Assembly (NCBI GenBank): GCA_023213315.1
Contig: JAKCPI010015836.1
Coordinates: 1-64,000, forward strand
Reading direction: 5' to 3'
Source of the DNA: Euborellia annulipes
Lineage: Eukaryota; Arthropoda; Insecta; Dermaptera; Anisolabididae
DNA length: 64,000 bases
The translations under genes and the position numbers were made by a program. Numbering within the stretch: position 1 is the first letter of the stretch; every line of letters begins with the position of its first letter. Below are positions 58,851 through 64,000 of the stretch, one piece after another. The notes under the pieces are model-generated. The model ran no database searches and was not told where the DNA came from. It saw nothing but the letters and a program-made list of their open reading frames with translations.

Positions 58851-59269
58851 CAGGTTCAAAATTAACTGGTGGTGTAACTTATATATCTAAAGGATGCTTG
58901 GATATGTTAATTCGGGAAGGAAGTATTTCTATTTAACGAAATATTCTACAGTCGCTGTCTTTATAATATCCTTTTTAGCATAGATTAAATCTAGCCAAGT
59001 TAATTTTATTTAATCTTGTTTTTTTTTTACTTTTTTTTTAGAAATAGAAATTTCTTCTCTTCCTCTTGGGTCTCTTAATTTTAGAGAGAACTTAGCGACA
59101 CTCTGTTTTCCGCTAACTTAGTAAAATTAAAACTTGTTTATTTTTTTTTTTTTTGCGTCGTAAATGATAAATAGGCAAATGAATTTGAAGATATATGATT
59201 TTACTTACAATAATTTGTAGACATTGTTTAATATTATTATAAAGAAAAAAAATAATAATCTATAATATA

Positions 59270-60192
59270 AAAATCTGGTGTGACTGTCGCGCAGCACACA
59301 ACTTCCTCTTACCTTCGGTAATTGAAAGTTGTGTTCAGTGCTTGTCACACCAGATTTTTCGTGTCGATATATATATTTAGTTTCTGACAGTACGGTACAT
59401 TCGAATTTATAGTATGGGAAAATATTTATATTTTGTTACCATGGCAACCATTTCTCCTATCTTTTCTATGGAGTACAAGAGTAAAGTGAAATAAAGTATA
59501 GCCCAAGGGGCTTGGAGTAGTTGGTAGCGTGCCTACCTTCTATACCGAACCGGGTCTCGGGTTCGGACCCCAGGCAGTCCGATAATTTTATTTAAGGCAT
59601 TTGGATACCAAATGACTTAAATAAAAATGCCTGGACCCCCCAATTGATATATTAAACATAATGATTATCGTAAAAAGTCTTAAATGGCCTCAGTTGCCGA
59701 AAAGACTGTGTGAATGTGAGTGTGAATGAGAAAAAAGTGTGAATGTTAAAAAAAAAAAGAGTAAAGTGGTCTTCAGAAGATTTCAATGTTAAAAAAAGAA
59801 TATATATTTTAAAGAGAATCTAAAAAATAATTGATTTTTGAATTTAAAAAAAATCGTTACAGCGAATTTTGAGAAAATCGAAAAAAACTGAAAAAGTACA
59901 TCAGTAAAGTACTAGAACTTTTTGGCCGATTTTGTTTAAAAGCGTATTAACACGAGTTCGGAAGGTGCCTAACTTAAAGATAAAATTTCAACCTCCTAGC
60001 TCTTTTCGTTCTTGAGATATTTTGTTTACAGACACACAGACAGACAGACCATGTCGCTAAAACCAGTTTTTTGGATTCAGGGAACCTCAAAACGTGTATA
60101 TCCATCAAAATCTCGACATCGAATTTTTGACATGAATCCAATACTTTCTCTCTCTATATATTAACATATATATAGAGGTAAGAGAAAGTAAA
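59270..60192 (-). repeat. Near-complete dispersed element, split by a SINE
   Basis: Begins with the hairpin AATCTGGTGTGACTGTCGCG...TCACACCAGATT (59270-59355), runs through CGACATATATATTTAG..., is interrupted at 59489-59756, and continues to the terminal hairpin TCTCTCTATATATTAACATA (to 60192). Without the SINE it is about 640 bp, which gives the best estimate of the full element. Confidence 0.8.
59489..59756 (+). mobile_element. Intact tRNA-headed SINE with 12-bp TSD
   Basis: Flanked by the direct repeat AAGAGTAAAGTG (59477-59488 and 59757-59768). Internal promoter: box A region TTGGAGTAGTTGGTAGCG, box B GGTTCGGACCCC. Body GGATACCAAATGACTTAAAT, tail TCTTAAATGGCCTCAGTTGC and CGAAAAG, then GTGTGAATG repeats and an A run. 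The clean duplication and near intact boxes suggest a fairly recent insertion into the older dispersed element. Confidence 0.88.
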
Positions 60193-60225
60193 AATAATTG
60201 GTACCTAAGAAACGCCAACACAAAT

Positions 60226-60390
60226 AGGTAAAATTCATCATAATTACTAGGTGATATTTTTCAATATATTTATTGGTATAAGTATCTACTTGATACGTAT
60301 TTCGATACTTAATATTTGTACTACACTGAGTGTAGAAATATGTATCAAGTATTTTGATCATCACCTAGTGTTTTTGATTAATTTTACCTA
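60226..60390. repeat. Foldback
   Basis: Outer arms TAGGTAAAATTCATCATAAT and TTGATTAATTTTACCTA; inner arms TACTTGATACGTATTTCGAT and AGAAATATGTATCAAGTA around CACTGAGTGTAG. Confidence 0.7.
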
Positions 60391-60399
60391 CTTATAATA

Positions 60400-61780
60400 A
60401 ATGTTTCACTTGAAAAATTATTTTAATTTAAAATTTCTAACTAGTCAAAAGATATTTAGCCTATTTCTAATCACTTTCGTTGGCAAAAAGACTAATTAAA
60501 AGTAAAAAAATTTGTCTATGGCGTAGCTATTATTTCAAATGATGATGAGTGCACTCATGTGCTGAGCGATTAAATAAATAGGATTACTAAATTAAATATG
60601 GGCGGATAAATAAACATATTTTCTTGCATATGACCGCCAAGACAAGCAAAAGAGAAGGAAATTTGTAATAAAGTAATTTAATGACAAAATTGTTCACTAA
60701 TTAATTAATCAACATGACAAAATTTCTAGAATTAAAAATAAACACTTTTCGTTCTCTTGATTTTTAAATATATACAAACACCAACACAACTCCCTTTTTT
60801 TTTTATTCGTATTTTTCACACATATATACAGAGAAGATATTATAAAAACATAACTCTCGAGTTTAAATGTATGAAAAATTCAAACAAATCACACCGAGAG
60901 GGGTTTTATAATTTATTGCTTGGATTAATTCAATGGCTTTTCCAAGGGAAATTCGGCATTTAATGCAATCATTTTTTTTATTTTTGTGTTGAGAGAGAGA
61001 GAGAGGGGGTATAAATATAAGGGCAGGTCAAAGTGGGGCGGAGGGAGTATTTGAATGGTCGATAAGAAGAAAAAGAGGAGTTTACGTAGTTGGTCCATGC
61101 ATGTTGATAACCCACAACATATATAAAATAAATCATTCAATACCGCGGCTCAAGATATAAACGCGGTTTTTATTTATAATTCAAGCAAGGCTACGTTAAT
61201 TTAATAATAAAAATCAAATAAATCCATTCGTTATTCTGTTTTATTCGGGCATTCATAGAATTTTATTAATGAATTTAACAGTTTAACGTTAATAGGATTT
61301 TTACCCTCAATCATTTAATTTATTAATATTATGATAGTCATCATCGTTCGTCAATCGGTATCATCAATAAAAACAGGAATATTTAAATGCATTAATACAA
61401 TTACAAGCAATTTTATAACCGAACCTAAAAGTTTCATAATCTCAATTTTTAACATAAACGAATCGGTTTAATAAAATTTAAAGCATAAACACGTTTAGGC
61501 TTCATTATAAATTGGGTCAAACAAGAGAGAAACTAACTAAAAATTTGATATATCAAAACAAAACAATACTAATTTAAGATAATTATTAAAATTTTTAAAA
61601 CCTCCCGGGACGACACTAGCAAAAATAAATTGTTAAATGAAAATAAAATTTATGATAGCTACGAGTCTTTTGATCGATTTAATATTATTATTATCTGATT
61701 CGAATAATCTGTTTTGTTTGAGAGATACATTGAGGCAATAAAAAATTTCATTTACACCTCGGCCTAGTAAAATAAAATAA
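60400..61780. other. AT-rich flank, nothing recognised
   Basis: No gene, RNA or bounded repeat found. A short GA run is at 60992-61006. ORFs here are AT-rich and without domains. Confidence 0.5.
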
Positions 61781-61792
61781 AAAACATTCAAA

Positions 61793-62036
61793 GGGGCGTA
61801 GCCAGGGGGAGGCAGGGGGGCCATTGCTGGCTTGTCCTAAAAATTAAAAAAAAAAAAAAAAAACAAATAAATATATATTTTTCCCATTGAAAATTTTTTT
61901 AACGCCCCAATCCACTACATTAATTTAATTTTTTTTTATTTAAATAAATAATAATCTATGTATATATTAATTGCAAACCCCTCCTCTCCCCCTAACGAGG
62001 GGTTGCCCCCCCCCTAACAAGATGTCTGGCTACGCC
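61793..62036. mobile_element. hAT-like MITE, about 244 bp, near-perfect 8-bp TSD
   Basis: Ends GGGGCGTAGCCAG and CTGGCTACGCC, inverted. Flanks CATTCAAA (61785-61792) and CATGCAAA (62037-62044) differ at one base. The interior has G-rich and C-rich runs as in the 27.2-kb element. Confidence 0.65.
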
Positions 62037-62597
62037 CATGCAAAGGGGTCATTCAAGTTTTAGAGAAGCAAATTTTTGGCTGTTTTAGGACACTTTCCGC
62101 TTCCTAACCCTAGAAAACAACAACAAATTATTTAAGATAGGCAACAAAAGACCAACCATCCCAAACAGGTTGCCTATCTCCCAGTAAGCAAACACGAGAA
62201 AGTTTATTCAACCCATAAAAAAATGACTTAAACCCAACATTTATGGCTTGGCCCAAAGATCTTTTTGCAATAAATAATAAATTCACTAGCAAAATAATTT
62301 ATTTAATATGAATTTTCCTTTTTTGCAATAATATAATAAAATACTCAAATAAATTTATTCCCTTATTTACGGAGTCTGTTCTTTGAGAATCATCTGGAGC
62401 TCTGCCCGAAAGTTTTTGGCCCTATGCCCTAGACTAAATTAAACTGATGTGGCCAGCACACTCAAACACCAATATGAATATACAACAAAAATAAAATCTT
62501 GAAGAAAAATTAAATTTCTTTCAATTTGGGATTATTATTTGTTATGATATTCTGCAAAATATTTCTTTTTACTGTATTAACGTTTGGTTAATGTCTT

Positions 62598-63230
62598 TTT
62601 ACTTTCTCTTGCCTCTATATATGTTAATATATAGAGAGAGAAAGTATTGGATTTATGCCATTGGGGGGGGGGGGGAAAATTCGATGTCGAGATTTTGATG
62701 GATATACACGTTTTGAGGTCCCCTGAATCCAAAAAAGTGGTTTTCGCAACATGGTCAGTCTGTCTGTCTGTGAACAAAATATCTCAATAACGAAAAGAGC
62801 TAGGAGGTTGAAATTTTATATTTAAGTTAGGTACCCGCTTGGGACGTGACATGAAGCTTTTGAACAAAATTAGCCATAGAGTACTAGTACTTTACTGATG
62901 TAATTTTTCGGTTTTTTTTTTTTTCGATTTTCTCAAAATTCGCTCCAACGATTTCGATTAAAATTCATAAATTGATCATTGAAATCTTTTGAAGACCATT
63001 TTATTCTTGTACTCCATAGGAAAGATGTTTGCCATGGTAACAAAATATAAATAATATTTTCCCATACTTATAAATTTTACATCTTGAATTCAAATGTATC
63101 GTACTGTCGGAATCTAAATATATGTCGACATAAAAAATCTGGTGTGACAAGCACAGTACACAACTTTCTCTTGCCGAGGGGTAAGAGAAAGTTGTGTGCT
63201 GTGCGACCAGTCACACCAGGTTTTTCAGCA
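62598..63230 (+). repeat. Near-complete copy of the dispersed element
   Basis: Starts at the terminal hairpin CTTTCTCTTGCCTCTATATA/TATAGAGAGAGAAAGT and ends with the second hairpin, AATCTGGTGTGACAAGCACA...GTGCGACCAGTCACACCAGG (63138-63224), whose stem is about 35 bp. A small internal deletion is seen near 62970, and a G run at 62665-62675. Confidence 0.8.
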
Positions 63231-63239
63231 TCTGAACCC

Positions 63240-64000
63240 ATTCCCTACTTTCTAAATTCATTCGTATGATTTAGAAAAATTGTTAGTATAGTCGGTGGAC
63301 AACCTGGAGATAGAAATACAAAATTTATTTTTATAATTATAAGATTTATAATTTTATATGCGGCCCGCGGAGTTATGATGCATTTCCAAAGTGACTCGCA
63401 AGATCATTTGGGTTGGCCACTCCTGGTATAAACAAACAGCCTCTGACTTCAATATTTATATATTTAATAGGGGGAGGATTCCCCTTCCCTCCCTTCTATC
63501 GATCATTCAATTAAAAACCTACACCCGATCAGAACGAAAGATTAGTAAAAGATATTAAAAGCCCGTATAAAATTTTAAATAATATAACACGCTCTCAATT
63601 AGTAAGTTAATATTAATCTCAAATTCAAAGTTTTGATACTTCTAGATTGAGTTGGTTTTATATCCCGACGACACTAATTAGATTGTTGACTCCCTGATTT
63701 GAATCCAAGTTTAGTTTAGTTTGGGTTGAACTTTGAATAAGGATTTCGTCAGATTTCAACCCTTCGACTCTTTACCAAAGAAACGAAAAAAAAATTTAAA
63801 AAAAAAAAAAAAAAAATGGAAGTAAAAATAAAATTTTAGTCTGATTTTAGAAGTTGTCCAATTTTAAATTATTAGAACTTTAATTTGTAAAACTAAAATG
63901 ATAAATAAAATTAAAAAAAAAAAAAAAAACTTTCGATTTAGTAAAAATTCTTAACCCATGATAAATTCTCTCCCTTTTTATTTTTTTTCTCTTTCCCTCA
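63240..64000. other. Right-hand flank, nothing recognised
   Basis: AT-rich with two A runs (63796-63817 and 63911-63929). No supported gene up to the window edge. Confidence 0.5.

Noticed and set aside
58586..58936. ORFs on both strands in the GC-rich island at 58.6 kb
   Set aside because: No domain, low complexity (RQRQRQRGR, LSLSLSS), and position fits a promoter or 5' UTR.
574..63929. CRISPR arrays, bacterial operons or phage genes
   Set aside because: No spaced direct repeats, no prokaryotic gene layout; splice sites and SINEs show animal DNA.

Overview
The window is AT-rich animal DNA: short or repeat-filled introns, many transposon relics, and one large intron-rich gene on the minus strand. 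The protein is a BAZ2A/BAZ2B/toutatis chromatin-remodelling subunit. It has two adjacent PHD fingers, as I remember for fly toutatis, which together with the repeat style suggests an arthropod. A copepod or other crustacean is my guess; nothing in the window proves it.

Layout. 1-16.3 kb is non-coding or unrecognised: a 700-bp foldback at 1.6-2.3 kb, a GC-rich island at 3.56-3.96 kb, a cluster of diverged tandem copies of a spliced minus-strand unit at 5.1-10.8 kb, three AT-rich tandem repeats at 10.9-12.1 kb, a 5S-rRNA-headed SINE at 13.4 kb and a foldback element near 15 kb. 16.378-57.037 kb is the BAZ2 gene, read right to left. I could place 36 coding exons whose phases all match, giving one open frame of about 2,510-2,530 codons. 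They encode, in order: a low-complexity Ala/Ser/Gly N-terminus, an Arg-Glu repeat, AT-hook-like motifs, an MBD/TAM domain, a long charged coiled coil, DDT, WHIM segments, PHD1, PHD2 and a C-terminal bromodomain. 57-59 kb holds the probable 5' end and a GC-rich candidate promoter with an RFX X-box. 59-64 kb is repeats.

The most interesting point is in the coiled-coil part of BAZ2. A 198-nt open segment at 33312-33509 encodes a CENP-B/pipsqueak-type helix-turn-helix of the kind found in pogo/Tigger transposases. It carries its own ATG, a good donor and a usable acceptor, and is phase 0-0, so it could splice in frame into BAZ2 as a cassette exon or act as an alternative first exon. Just upstream lies a pair of tandemly duplicated coiled-coil exons.

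Repeats explain much of the rest: five hAT-like MITEs with 8-bp target-site duplications (one fills most of a BAZ2 intron), about ten copies of a 0.6-kb dispersed element with terminal hairpins, SINEs with tRNA-like or 5S-like heads but one shared tail, and many foldbacks that carry a recurring CTGANGA...GAAA stem motif resembling a hammerhead ribozyme core.
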